A stretch of DNA of 13,394 nt from Rickettsia typhi (GTDB lineage: Bacteria > Pseudomonadota > Alphaproteobacteria > Rickettsiales > UBA1997). Numbering within the stretch: position 1 is the first letter of the stretch; each line of letters starts with the position of its first letter. Where the stretch lies: contig CAMDMO010000032.1 of assembly GCA_945902255.1 (NCBI GenBank), positions 1 to 13,394 on the forward strand. Reading direction: 5' to 3'. The position numbers and the translations under genes are program-made. Below are positions 1-5,766 of this stretch, piece after piece. Below the pieces are notes generated by a model, which made no database searches, was not told the DNA's origin, and saw only the letters and a program-made list of their open reading frames with translations.

Positions 1-39
1 CTATTCTACCCATATTTAAGTTAGATTTAAAGTTAATAT

Positions 40-64
40 AAATCATGGATTTTATCCATGATTT
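40..64. terminator. Small A+T-rich hairpin, possible weak terminator
   Basis: Positions 40-49 (AAATCATGGA) and 55-64 are perfect inverted repeats with the 5-nt loop TTTTA. The sequence after it on the plus strand is GTTTTAATTT. The stem has only three G/C pairs, so it may be a weak terminator for a gene left of the window or simply a palindrome. Confidence 0.3.
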
Positions 65-103
65 GTTTTAATTTAAATCGAACCGAATTGGTGAACTTTT
101 ACA

Positions 104-175
104 AGGATGACATCGAGTATGCTATAGATAAAACCCAAAAAAGAGAAAAGAATATATCATTTACGATGTCATCCT
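104..175. repeat. 12-bp inverted repeat sharing the REP-like core
   Basis: AGGATGACATCG at 104-115 is the exact reverse complement of CGATGTCATCCT at 164-175. The 12 bases just inside each arm also match at 7 of 12 positions, so the original arms may have been about 24 bp. The outer arm overlaps the REP-like palindrome at 168-194. This looks like a decayed member of the same repeat family as the larger element to its right. Confidence 0.6.
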
Positions 176-194
176 GAGCCTGTCGAAGGATGAT
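168..194. repeat. REP-like palindrome GTCATCCT...AGGATGAT
   Basis: GTCATCCT (168-175) pairs with AGGATGAT (187-194) with one mismatch, around the 11-nt core GAGCCTGTCGA. Short intergenic palindromes of the form GTCATCCTGAGCCTGTCGAAGGATGA are, to my knowledge, common in several bacterial genomes, including intracellular ones. The outer ATCCT/AGGAT pairing is shared with both halves of the element at 221-375. Confidence 0.65.
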
Positions 195-220
195 TTTTAA
201 GCGCGAGATCTTAAAACGCT

Positions 221-375
221 AATTCGCCGATAAAAAAACCTTCAAAACTCGTCATCCTTGAAGCGCAGCTTCGAGGATCTCATGAGTTTGCACACTCCTT
301 AAGCAAAAACTAATGAGATCCTAGGCTCTGCAAGCCAAGGATGACGAGTTTTGAAGGTTTTTTTATCGGCGAATT
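221..375. repeat. BIME-like element: 39-bp perfect inverted repeat enclosing two REP-like palindromes
   Basis: Positions 221-259 and 337-375 are exact reverse complements (39 bp); similarity continues outward to about 211 and 385 (7 of 10 matching). Inside lie two inverted 25-bp palindromes. The left (254-278) reads ATCCT-t-GAAGC-GCA-GCTTC-g-AGGAT. The right (318-342) reads ATCCT-a-GGCT-CTGCA-AGCC-a-AGGAT. The inner stems differ in sequence but both pair, so substitutions kept the fold. Each outer arm has seven A/T in a row (A7 at 232-238, T7 at 358-364) immediately outside a CCTTC...GAAGG stem. No transposase or clear target-site duplication is visible. It could be a MITE or a REP doublet. 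Confidence 0.8.
232..364. terminator. Candidate bidirectional intrinsic terminator after the retropepsin gene
   Basis: The stem of the 221-375 element, read on either strand, is followed directly by seven T residues (358-364 on plus; complement of 232-238 on minus). The minus-strand operon ending at 416 runs straight into it, about 40 nt after the stop codon. The long stem with a terminal U tract fits an intrinsic terminator, although the 77-nt interior is larger than in a classical one. The role is inferred from structure and position. Confidence 0.45.
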
Positions 376-415
376 GACGTTTAAACATTTACCAAACTTA
401 ATGCTCTTTATTTAA

Positions 416-1033
416 TCATATCACCAAAACCAGCCTATCTTGATAAAACTCATATTTTTTAAACTGTCTTAAAAAACTCATTCCAAGCAAAGAAATTCCC
501 ATATCAGCATTATTTACAGAAGCTGAAATGTTACGAAATTTTATATTGCCAACCACCAGCTCATCTAATATCACTTCAGCGCCCCAAGACCTTCCATTAG
601 CGGTTTGGTAAGGTCTATCAAATCGCAGTTTTTTTAAATCAATTCCTATTTTTTGCGCTTCGCTTGCATTAATCATAATGTCACTTGCGCCAGTATCGAT
701 CATAAATTTTACTGCAGAGCCATTAATTTTAGTGTTAATATAAAAATGTCCGTCTTGTGATAAATTAATGACTATTTCGCCAGATTTTTCAACGCGCGCC
801 TGTGAGGGATTAATTTCGCCTAAAATACGATTTTTAACATTAGATAATTCAAAGCGATAGGCGTAAAGTCCAATTGAGAATAGTCCAAATATTGACCAAA
901 TTGCTAAATATTTTATAATTTTAGAAAAAGCAAAGTCTCTGCGAGAAAATAATCCTGCAGCCATTGCGACTAAAACTAATAATAAATAAAGAAAATTTTG
1001 CCAATCGCCGTCATTTAAGCTATTAAAATCCAT
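416..1033 (-). CDS. Membrane-anchored retropepsin-like aspartic protease (APRc/TIGR02281 type)
   Basis: The 205-residue protein has two predicted N-terminal membrane segments (about 13-29 and 38-58), then a single-lobe aspartyl protease domain (about 85-205). The catalytic motif is DTGAS at 113-117 with Asp113, and LLGMSFL at 183-188 is the second hallmark of this family (clan AA, TIGR02281). One DTG per chain means it should act as a homodimer like retroviral proteases. In Rickettsia conorii the homologue APRc is a membrane-embedded retropepsin-type protease reported to act on surface proteins; the same role here is inference. The ATG lies inside the hisC 3' end (11-bp overlap), with no clear ribosome-binding site. 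It is the last gene of the parA-parB-hisC run, upstream of a terminator-like repeat. Confidence 0.85.
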   Translation of the reverse strand: MDFNSLNDGDWQNFLYLLLVLVAMAAGLFSRRDFAFSKIIKYLAIWSIFGLFSIGLYAYRFELSNVKNRILGEINPSQARVEKSGEIVINLSQDGHFYINTKINGSAVKFMIDTGASDIMINASEAQKIGIDLKKLRFDRPYQTANGRSWGAEVILDELVVGNIKFRNISASVNNADMGISLLGMSFLRQFKKYEFYQDRLVLVI

Positions 1034-2099
1034 TTTTTTGTAAAATTTCTAATAATTGTAAGTTTTCTGTCTCTGTGCCAATTGTCATGCGTAAGCAGTT
1101 TTTCAAGCCATAACCACCCATTTCGCGTAAAATAAAGCCATTTTCTAGTAGTTTTTGATTAGCTTTTTGGCAATTGTCTAAACTACCAAAATCAAGCAAA
1201 ATAAAATTAGCGATTGAAGGGTGAGTTTTAATAGAGGGATTTTTAGTAAATTCGGCAAATAAAATTTTTAACCATTTTTGATTGTAATTTTTTGAAATAT
1301 CAAAAAATTCATCATCTTTTAGAGCCGCTAAAGCAGCAACCTGAGCTGGCCCACCAACATTAAATGGTCCACGAACTTTATTTAAAATTTCTGCAATATA
1401 TTTGGAAGAATAGCACCAGCCAATTCTTAAAGAGGCTAAACCATAAATTTTAGAAAAAGTGCGAGTTGTAACAATATTTTCATATTTATTTACTATATCA
1501 ATGCCATGAGGATAGTCACTTTCGACTACAAATTCTTCATAGGCGCAATCAAGAACAATTAATATATTTTTAGGGGTATTATCAATTAATTTTTGCAGCT
1601 CTGTCTTGTTTAGATAAGATCCGGTGGGGTTATTTGGATTGGCGATAAAGATAATTTTAGTCTTATCACTAATTGCCGCTATGATATTGTCAACATTGGT
1701 TTTAAGGTTACTTTCCTCAACTTTTATCGCCTTAGCCCCAACTCTTTGAGCAGAAATTGGATACATTAAAAATCCATATTGGCTATATATTATTTCATCA
1801 CCAACTCCAGCGAAAGCGGAAGTTAGAAAAGCGATAAGCTCATCAGATCCGGCGCCGCAAACAATTCTTTCTTTATCAATATTATATTTTTCGCCCAAAG
1901 CTTCGCGCAATAACTCGCAAGAACCATCGGCGTAACGAAATACTTGATCATGGTGATTTTTATAGGCTTCAAGAGCTAACTTACTTGAGCCTAATGCATT
2001 TTCATTTGAAGATAATTTTATTGCCTTTCTATCACCAATTTTTGCTTTTCCAGGAGTATAATTTTCAATTTCTAGTAAAAAAGAATGTGCTTTTATCAT
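1023..2099 (-). CDS. hisC: Histidinol-phosphate aminotransferase family protein (fold-type I PLP enzyme)
   Basis: The 358-residue length is normal for HisC. Visible features are SNENALG near 31-37 (substrate-binding start of HisC), GAGSDE at 82-87, NPNNPTG at 154-160, Asp184 and Tyr187 in DCAYEEF, the PLP-binding Lys217 in TFSKIYGLASLRIGW, and the carboxylate-binding Arg337 in NCLRMTIG. HisC transfers an amino group between glutamate and imidazole-acetol phosphate. No other histidine gene is in the window. In alphaproteobacteria HisC relatives often act as aromatic (Tyr/Phe) aminotransferases, so the substrate is uncertain. The start ATG overlaps the parB stop by 4 bp (ATGA), which suggests translational coupling, and its 3' end overlaps the retropepsin start. 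Confidence 0.85.
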   Translation of the reverse strand: MIKAHSFLLEIENYTPGKAKIGDRKAIKLSSNENALGSSKLALEAYKNHHDQVFRYADGSCELLREALGEKYNIDKERIVCGAGSDELIAFLTSAFAGVGDEIIYSQYGFLMYPISAQRVGAKAIKVEESNLKTNVDNIIAAISDKTKIIFIANPNNPTGSYLNKTELQKLIDNTPKNILIVLDCAYEEFVVESDYPHGIDIVNKYENIVTTRTFSKIYGLASLRIGWCYSSKYIAEILNKVRGPFNVGGPAQVAALAALKDDEFFDISKNYNQKWLKILFAEFTKNPSIKTHPSIANFILLDFGSLDNCQKANQKLLENGFILREMGGYGLKNCLRMTIGTETENLQLLEILQKNGF

Positions 2100-3010
2100 G
2101 ATTTTAATTGATTAATTAATTGCTGAATTTGATCGAATTCAGTAAATTTAATAGTAATTTTGCCACTATTTCTAAAGGAATTATAAGAAACTTTTGCATC
2201 CAAGCCAATTGTTTCAGATAATTGAGTTTCCATTGCGGCTAAATGTTCGCCATTAACGAATCTTATTTTTGATTCGGTGCGCACTAATACTGGGATGTTT
2301 TTTACTTGCTCAACTTTTTCATCTCGCGCCATATTTTCAGCTTCTCTTACGGTTAAAGACTGCTCAGCAATTATTTTCGCTAATTTTTCTGGATCGCTAG
2401 AATTAATAATAGCGCGGGCGTGACCCATTGAGATTAAATTTTGATTTAATAAATCATGGACTGCTATTGGCAAAGATAAAAGTCGCAATAAATTCGCTAT
2501 GTGGCTGCGGCTTTTTCCAACTCTTTTAGAAATTTGATCTTGAGTGTAAGAAAATTCTTCAATTAATTGTTGATATCCATTAGCCTCTTCTAACAAAGAA
2601 AGGTCAACTCTTTGAATATTTTCAACAATTGCTAATTCCAGAGCTTCATGGTTATTAATTTTTTTAATAATTGCTGGAATTGCCGAAACTCCGGTAACTT
2701 TACAGGCGCGAAACCTTCTTTCTCCTGCAATAATTTCATAATGATCATCTTCACCAACTTTTCGCAGAATTATTGGCTGAATTAAGCCATTTTCTTTAAT
2801 TGAGTCAGCTAATTCTTCTAATTCTGATTGGTTAAAACTTCTTCTTGGCTGATATATTCCCGCGGTAATCTTATGCAAAGGAACTATATCAATAGAGTCT
2901 TGATTCTCTTTTTTAACCAAAGGAAGAGAGTCTTTTTTTGTTTTACTTTCTCCGAGTAAAGCAGAGATTCCTCTGCCTAATTTTTTTTCTTGATGTGAAG
3001 ATTCGATCAT
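2096..3010 (-). CDS. parB: Chromosome-partitioning protein ParB (Spo0J family, CTPase and parS binder)
   Basis: The 304-residue protein has the full ParB plan. The N-terminal LGRGISALLG (11-20) is the short ParA-stimulating segment. The ParB/Srx domain (about 40-135) carries GERRFRA at 96-102 (CTP-binding box II) and ENIQR at 130-134. A helix-turn-helix follows (about 155-180, TQDQISKRVGKSRSHIANLL). A C-terminal dimerisation region (about 245-304) ends the protein. It should load on parS sites, spread as a CTP clamp and drive origin segregation with ParA. A parS-like palindrome sits 28 bp upstream of its ATG, between it and parA. The ATGA overlap with hisC puts hisC in the same transcript. 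Confidence 0.95.
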   Translation of the reverse strand: MIESSHQEKKLGRGISALLGESKTKKDSLPLVKKENQDSIDIVPLHKITAGIYQPRRSFNQSELEELADSIKENGLIQPIILRKVGEDDHYEIIAGERRFRACKVTGVSAIPAIIKKINNHEALELAIVENIQRVDLSLLEEANGYQQLIEEFSYTQDQISKRVGKSRSHIANLLRLLSLPIAVHDLLNQNLISMGHARAIINSSDPEKLAKIIAEQSLTVREAENMARDEKVEQVKNIPVLVRTESKIRFVNGEHLAAMETQLSETIGLDAKVSYNSFRNSGKITIKFTEFDQIQQLINQLKS

Positions 3011-3037
3011 ATTTAATAAGATTTATTTTATCCCAAA

Positions 3038-3053
3038 TGTTTCATGTGAAACA
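3038..3053. promoter_or_regulatory. parS: parS-like ParB binding site between parA and parB
   Basis: TGTTTCATGTGAAACA differs from the widely conserved parS palindrome TGTTTCACGTGAAACA at one position (the eighth base, C to T), so 15 of 16 bases match. It lies in the 61-bp gap between the parA stop and the parB ATG. Known parS sites in other bacteria tolerate single changes, and sites within or beside parAB are usual. Binding is inferred from sequence only. Confidence 0.85.
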
Positions 3054-3071
3054 AAAATAGGCTTTGCGTTT

Positions 3072-3857
3072 TTAAAGCTCTTCCCTTTCCACAATTTCTT
3101 TTGCAAGTTTTAAATAAGCTATAGATCCAACGCATTTAGAATCATAAATTATACCGGGAAGTCCGTGAGAAGGAGCTTCTGATAATTTTATATTTCTAGG
3201 AATAACTTGGTTAAAAACTTTTTCTTTTAAAAAATCGCGCACATCAATCTCTACTTGTTCAGTTAATTTATTGCGACGATCATGCATGGTTAATATTATG
3301 CCGCTAATAGATAAATTAGAGTTTAAATTTTCTTTTACTAAATCTAGAGTTGTTAATAAGTGACTAAGACCTTCGAGCGAGAAAAACTCGCACTGCATTG
3401 GAATTAAAATTGAATCAGAGCAAGTCAAAGAGTTTATTGTAAGCAATCCAAGAGATGGAGGGCAATCAATTAAGATATAGTCAAAATCGTAAATTATATT
3501 TTGAATAGCGTTATGTAATAAGAATTCTCTTTTTTCGATATTTACTAACTCAACTTCGCAGGCTGACAAATCAACGGTGGATGTAACTATTTTAAGATTA
3601 TTTACGCGGGTAGGCACAATGGCGCTTTCAATCGAACATTCTCCAATTAAAACTTCATAAATTGTTTTTTGTCTTTGAGATTGGGCTATTCCAAAACCAG
3701 TGCTAGCATTTCCTTGCGGATCCATATCAAGTAGAAGAACTTTTTTCTTCATAAGTGCTAAGGCTGTTGCCAAATTAACCACTGTGGTAGTTTTTCCAAC
3801 TCCACCTTTCTGGTTAACTATGGAAAGTATTTTTGCTTTTTTTTGACCTTGATTCAT
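3072..3857 (-). CDS. parA: Chromosome-partitioning ATPase ParA (Soj family)
   Basis: The 261-residue P-loop ATPase matches the length of chromosomal Soj/ParA without an extra N-terminal DNA-binding domain. It has the deviant Walker A KGGVGKTT (17-24) with signature Lys17, the A' motif DMDPQGN (44-50), Walker B ending in IDCPP (130-134), and the RNIKLSEAPSHGLP stretch (221-234) typical of the family. ATP-bound dimers coat the nucleoid and are released by ParB, pulling parS-bound origins apart. The order parA-parB with a parS between them is the standard chromosomal arrangement; nothing points to a plasmid. The ATG has no obvious Shine-Dalgarno. A TTGACA hexamer upstream may belong to its own promoter. 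Confidence 0.95.
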   Translation of the reverse strand: MNQGQKKAKILSIVNQKGGVGKTTTVVNLATALALMKKKVLLLDMDPQGNASTGFGIAQSQRQKTIYEVLIGECSIESAIVPTRVNNLKIVTSTVDLSACEVELVNIEKREFLLHNAIQNIIYDFDYILIDCPPSLGLLTINSLTCSDSILIPMQCEFFSLEGLSHLLTTLDLVKENLNSNLSISGIILTMHDRRNKLTEQVEIDVRDFLKEKVFNQVIPRNIKLSEAPSHGLPGIIYDSKCVGSIAYLKLAKEIVEREEL

Positions 3858-3895
3858 GGGTTATTTTATTGTTTATGAAGCCGCCATAAATCAAG

Positions 3896-3921
3896 GTTAT
3901 AAATTAGCTTTATCTTGTCAA
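3896..3921 (-). promoter_or_regulatory. Possible parA promoter
   Basis: On the minus strand an exact TTGACA (-35; complement of 3916-3921) is followed after 14 nt by TATAAC (complement of 3896-3901), about 40 nt upstream of the parA ATG. The spacer is shorter than the usual 16-18 nt, so the assignment is weak. It lies just downstream of the 3924-3994 hairpin, as expected if parA-parB-hisC had its own start after tadA. Confidence 0.3.
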
Positions 3922-3923
3922 AT

Positions 3924-3994
3924 ATTTTTATATCAAAGTTTATCTTTAATAAGAAAGTTTATATTCCATTAAAGATAAAATTTGATATAAAAAT
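3924..3994. repeat. Long A+T-rich hairpin between tadA and parA
   Basis: Positions 3924-3950 and 3968-3994 form 27-bp inverted arms with a single mismatch around a 17-nt loop. The arms are almost pure A/T with very few G/C pairs. It begins two bases after the tadA stop codon in the direction of transcription. It may form a transcript 3'-end structure or partial terminator for ubiA-nadD-tatD-tadA, a cruciform, or a protein-binding palindrome upstream of parA. No T-tract follows it, so it is not a textbook intrinsic terminator. Confidence 0.7.
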
Positions 3995-3996
3995 TG

Positions 3997-4461
3997 TTAT
4001 TTTGTTTCACGTGGAACTCTTTTTATTTTAAAAAAATCTATCATTAGATTTTTCGCCTCTTCTTCAAGAAATCCAGAATAAATTTCTGGTCTATGATAAC
4101 AAGAAGAGCTATTAAATATTCGGGCACCATTTTCAACTGCACCAAATTTTGTGTCGGAAGCCGAATAATAAACTCTTTTTATTCTAGCTAGCGCAATTGC
4201 CGAAGCGCACATTGAACATGGTTCTAAGGTGACATAAAGATCGCATCCATCTAATCTTGAAGAATTTTTTATTTTAGAGGCTATTCTTAAAGCCATAATT
4301 TCAGCATGAGCAGTAGGATCACTCAAAGCACGATTTTGATTATAAGAACTTGCAATTATTTGACCATTTTCAACAATTACCGCTCCAACCGGAACCTCAT
4401 CTTTATCAAAGGCAATTTTTGCTTGTATTAAAGCTTCTTTAATAAAATAAATTGCACTCAT
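3997..4461 (-). CDS. tadA: tRNA-specific adenosine-34 deaminase TadA
   Basis: The 154-residue zinc deaminase converts A34 to inosine in the anticodon of tRNA-Arg(ACG), letting one tRNA read CGU, CGC and CGA. The zinc and catalytic motifs are complete: HAE at 52-54 (zinc His52, proton-shuttling Glu54) and PCSMC at 81-85 (zinc Cys82 and Cys85). The N-terminal DEVPVGAVIV and FGAVENGARI (106-115) are typical of TadA rather than of cytidine or guanine deaminases. Its ATG overlaps the tatD stop by 4 bp, so it is the last gene of ubiA-nadD-tatD-tadA. The last seven codons (VPRETK plus stop region) double as a parS-like site. Confidence 0.93.
   Translation of the reverse strand: MSAIYFIKEALIQAKIAFDKDEVPVGAVIVENGQIIASSYNQNRALSDPTAHAEIMALRIASKIKNSSRLDGCDLYVTLEPCSMCASAIALARIKRVYYSASDTKFGAVENGARIFNSSSCYHRPEIYSGFLEEEAKNLMIDFFKIKRVPRETK
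4003..4018. promoter_or_regulatory. parS: Second parS-like site, embedded in the 3' end of tadA
   Basis: The plus strand reads TGTTTCACGTGGAACT; the minus strand reads AGTTCCACGTGAAACA. The central CACGTG is intact and 14 of 16 bases match TGTTTCACGTGAAACA. Against the TGTTCCACGTGAAACA variant, 15 of 16 match on the minus strand. It encodes residues Val-Pro-Arg-Glu-Thr at the TadA C-terminus, a tail not under strong family constraint. Together with 3038-3053 it brackets parA, 965 bp apart. ParB binding is inferred. Confidence 0.7.
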
Positions 4462-5252
4462 AATCTTTTTGCTTTTGTGAAAATTTTAAAAAAATTCTCA
4501 CTAGTTTGATTTGCTACATTTTCTAAACTTAAACCCTTTAATTCAGCTATAAATTCTACCACATGTTTTGTATAAGCTGGTTGATTGGTTTTTCCGCGAT
4601 AAGGAGAAGGCGCTAAATAAGGTGAGTCAGTTTCAACTAATAGACTTTCAATTGGTAAAGATTTTACAATTTCTTGTAATTCTGTGGCATTTTTAAAGGT
4701 CACTATTCCAGAAATTGAAATTAAAATTCCAAGATCCAAAGCCTTATAAGCTAAAGCTTTTGAGCTAGAAAAGCAATGAAGAAGGGCTGGAAAAGCCTGA
4801 TTTTTTTGCTCACTTTCCAAAATTTCCATCATGTCCAAATCGGCGTCGCGACTATGAATTATTACAGGTAATTTATTTTGTTGTGACGCCTTTATGTGCT
4901 CTAAAAAACTAATTTTTTGAGCGACAATCCCAGATTTATCGTGATAATAATCTAAGCCAGTTTCTCCAATTCCAATAATCTTTGAATTTTCTGCGCAGAT
5001 TTTTAAAATTTCTGCTGCAGTAATTTTTGGTTGCTCAGCTACATTGCACGGATGTATTCCAACTGAGGCATAGATAAAATCACGAATTTTGGTGTAAGAT
5101 AATATGTGATCTATTTCAGTGATTTTTGTAGAAATAGTTTGAAGAATTTTTACCTGATTTTCTTGGGCATTTTTTATAACATCTTCAATTTTTAACCCAC
5201 TTTTTTCAATCAAATCAAGATGGCAATGAGTGTCGACAATATAATTAATCAT
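4458..5252 (-). CDS. tatD: TatD-family metal-dependent hydrolase (DNase)
   Basis: The 264-residue TIM-barrel hydrolase shows the full TatD metal ligand set: His9 and His11 in DTHCHLD, Glu97 in GETGLDYY, His133 in PVIIHSRDA, His159 in LLHCFS and Asp209 in VETDSPYLAP. Family members are Mg2+/Mn2+-dependent 3'-5' exonucleases, with proposed roles in DNA repair and D-amino-acyl-tRNA removal for some relatives. I chose the ATG at 5252 because family members begin a few residues before DxHCH; an in-frame ATG 45 bp upstream would add a non-conserved extension made of antisense-looking nadD sequence. With this start it overlaps nadD by 8 bp, and its stop overlaps tadA by 4 bp. Confidence 0.9.
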   Translation of the reverse strand: MINYIVDTHCHLDLIEKSGLKIEDVIKNAQENQVKILQTISTKITEIDHILSYTKIRDFIYASVGIHPCNVAEQPKITAAEILKICAENSKIIGIGETGLDYYHDKSGIVAQKISFLEHIKASQQNKLPVIIHSRDADLDMMEILESEQKNQAFPALLHCFSSSKALAYKALDLGILISISGIVTFKNATELQEIVKSLPIESLLVETDSPYLAPSPYRGKTNQPAYTKHVVEFIAELKGLSLENVANQTSENFFKIFTKAKRL

Positions 5253-5766
5253 TTTGGCGAATTTTAGTTGAAGAAACATCGAGGTTTTTGGTGTCAAACA
5301 TCATTAATTTGGGTAATTTATTATCTTTTTTTGCATAAAAAAGGCTAAATGCTTCGGTTTTTTCGATATTTTTTAAAAAATCACCTCGTGAAAAAACTGC
5401 AAATGGAATCATCATAATTAATTTTTTAAAATTCTTCCATTGATGAAGTTTTTCAAAATTATCAGCGCCCATGATCCAAATAAAATCAATATCACTATAT
5501 TGATTCTGAAGTTTTTTTATCAATTCTTCGGTATAAATTTCATCAAATGCTTTTATTTGAATATTTTTATAGTTTTTAGTTAGATTTTGGCATTTTTTAA
5601 GGCGATTTTCGTAATTTTCATAGATAATTCCTTCTTTAAATGGATTTTTTGCAGTTGGAATCCACCAAATTTGATCGCAATTAAGTTTTTCAAATGCCAG
5701 TTCACTAATATGAATATGTCCTTGATGAGGTGGATTAAAGCTTCCACCAAGCAAACCAATTTTCAT
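5245..5766 (-). CDS. nadD: Nicotinate-nucleotide adenylyltransferase NadD, with a short C-terminus
   Basis: The protein adenylates nicotinate mononucleotide to deamido-NAD in NAD synthesis. With the start at 5766 it has 173 residues. The nucleotidyltransferase motif GGSFNPPHQGH is at 7-17. GADNFEKLHQWKNF (100-113) is the NadD-type substrate motif, and SSTKIR at 165-170 is the second ATP-binding motif. Family members normally continue about 20 residues or more past that motif; here the chain ends three residues later, where tatD begins (8-bp overlap). The active-site motifs are intact, so it may still work. A longer in-frame start would add 14 residues of ubiA-overlapping sequence before the conserved MKIGLLGGSF and was not used. 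The ATG shares one base with the ubiA stop. Confidence 0.9.
   Translation of the reverse strand: MKIGLLGGSFNPPHQGHIHISELAFEKLNCDQIWWIPTAKNPFKEGIIYENYENRLKKCQNLTKNYKNIQIKAFDEIYTEELIKKLQNQYSDIDFIWIMGADNFEKLHQWKNFKKLIMMIPFAVFSRGDFLKNIEKTEAFSLFYAKKDNKLPKLMMFDTKNLDVSSTKIRQND

Larger units (their letters stand above)
1..415. other. Gene-free stretch rich in palindromic repeats
   Basis: I see no credible coding region here. The stretch holds a small A+T-rich hairpin (40-64), a pair of 12-bp inverted repeats (104-115 and 164-175), a REP-like palindrome (168-194), a 7-bp hairpin TTTTAAG/CTTAAAA (195-201 and 210-216), and a long inverted repeat (core arms 221-259 and 337-375). The words GTCATCCT and AGGATGAC recur in both orientations across positions 104-345, so most of this spacer appears to be a nested cluster of one repeat family. 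The retropepsin gene (stop at 416) transcribes into it from the right. Confidence 0.75.

Noticed and set aside
3038..4461. Plasmid-type partition locus
   Set aside because: ParA lacks the N-terminal DNA-binding extension of many plasmid ParA proteins, parS matches the chromosomal type, and the neighbours are housekeeping genes.
5253..5297. Longer tatD with 15 extra N-terminal residues
   Set aside because: Family members start just before DxHCH, matching the ATG at 5252; the extension is non-conserved and lies inside nadD.
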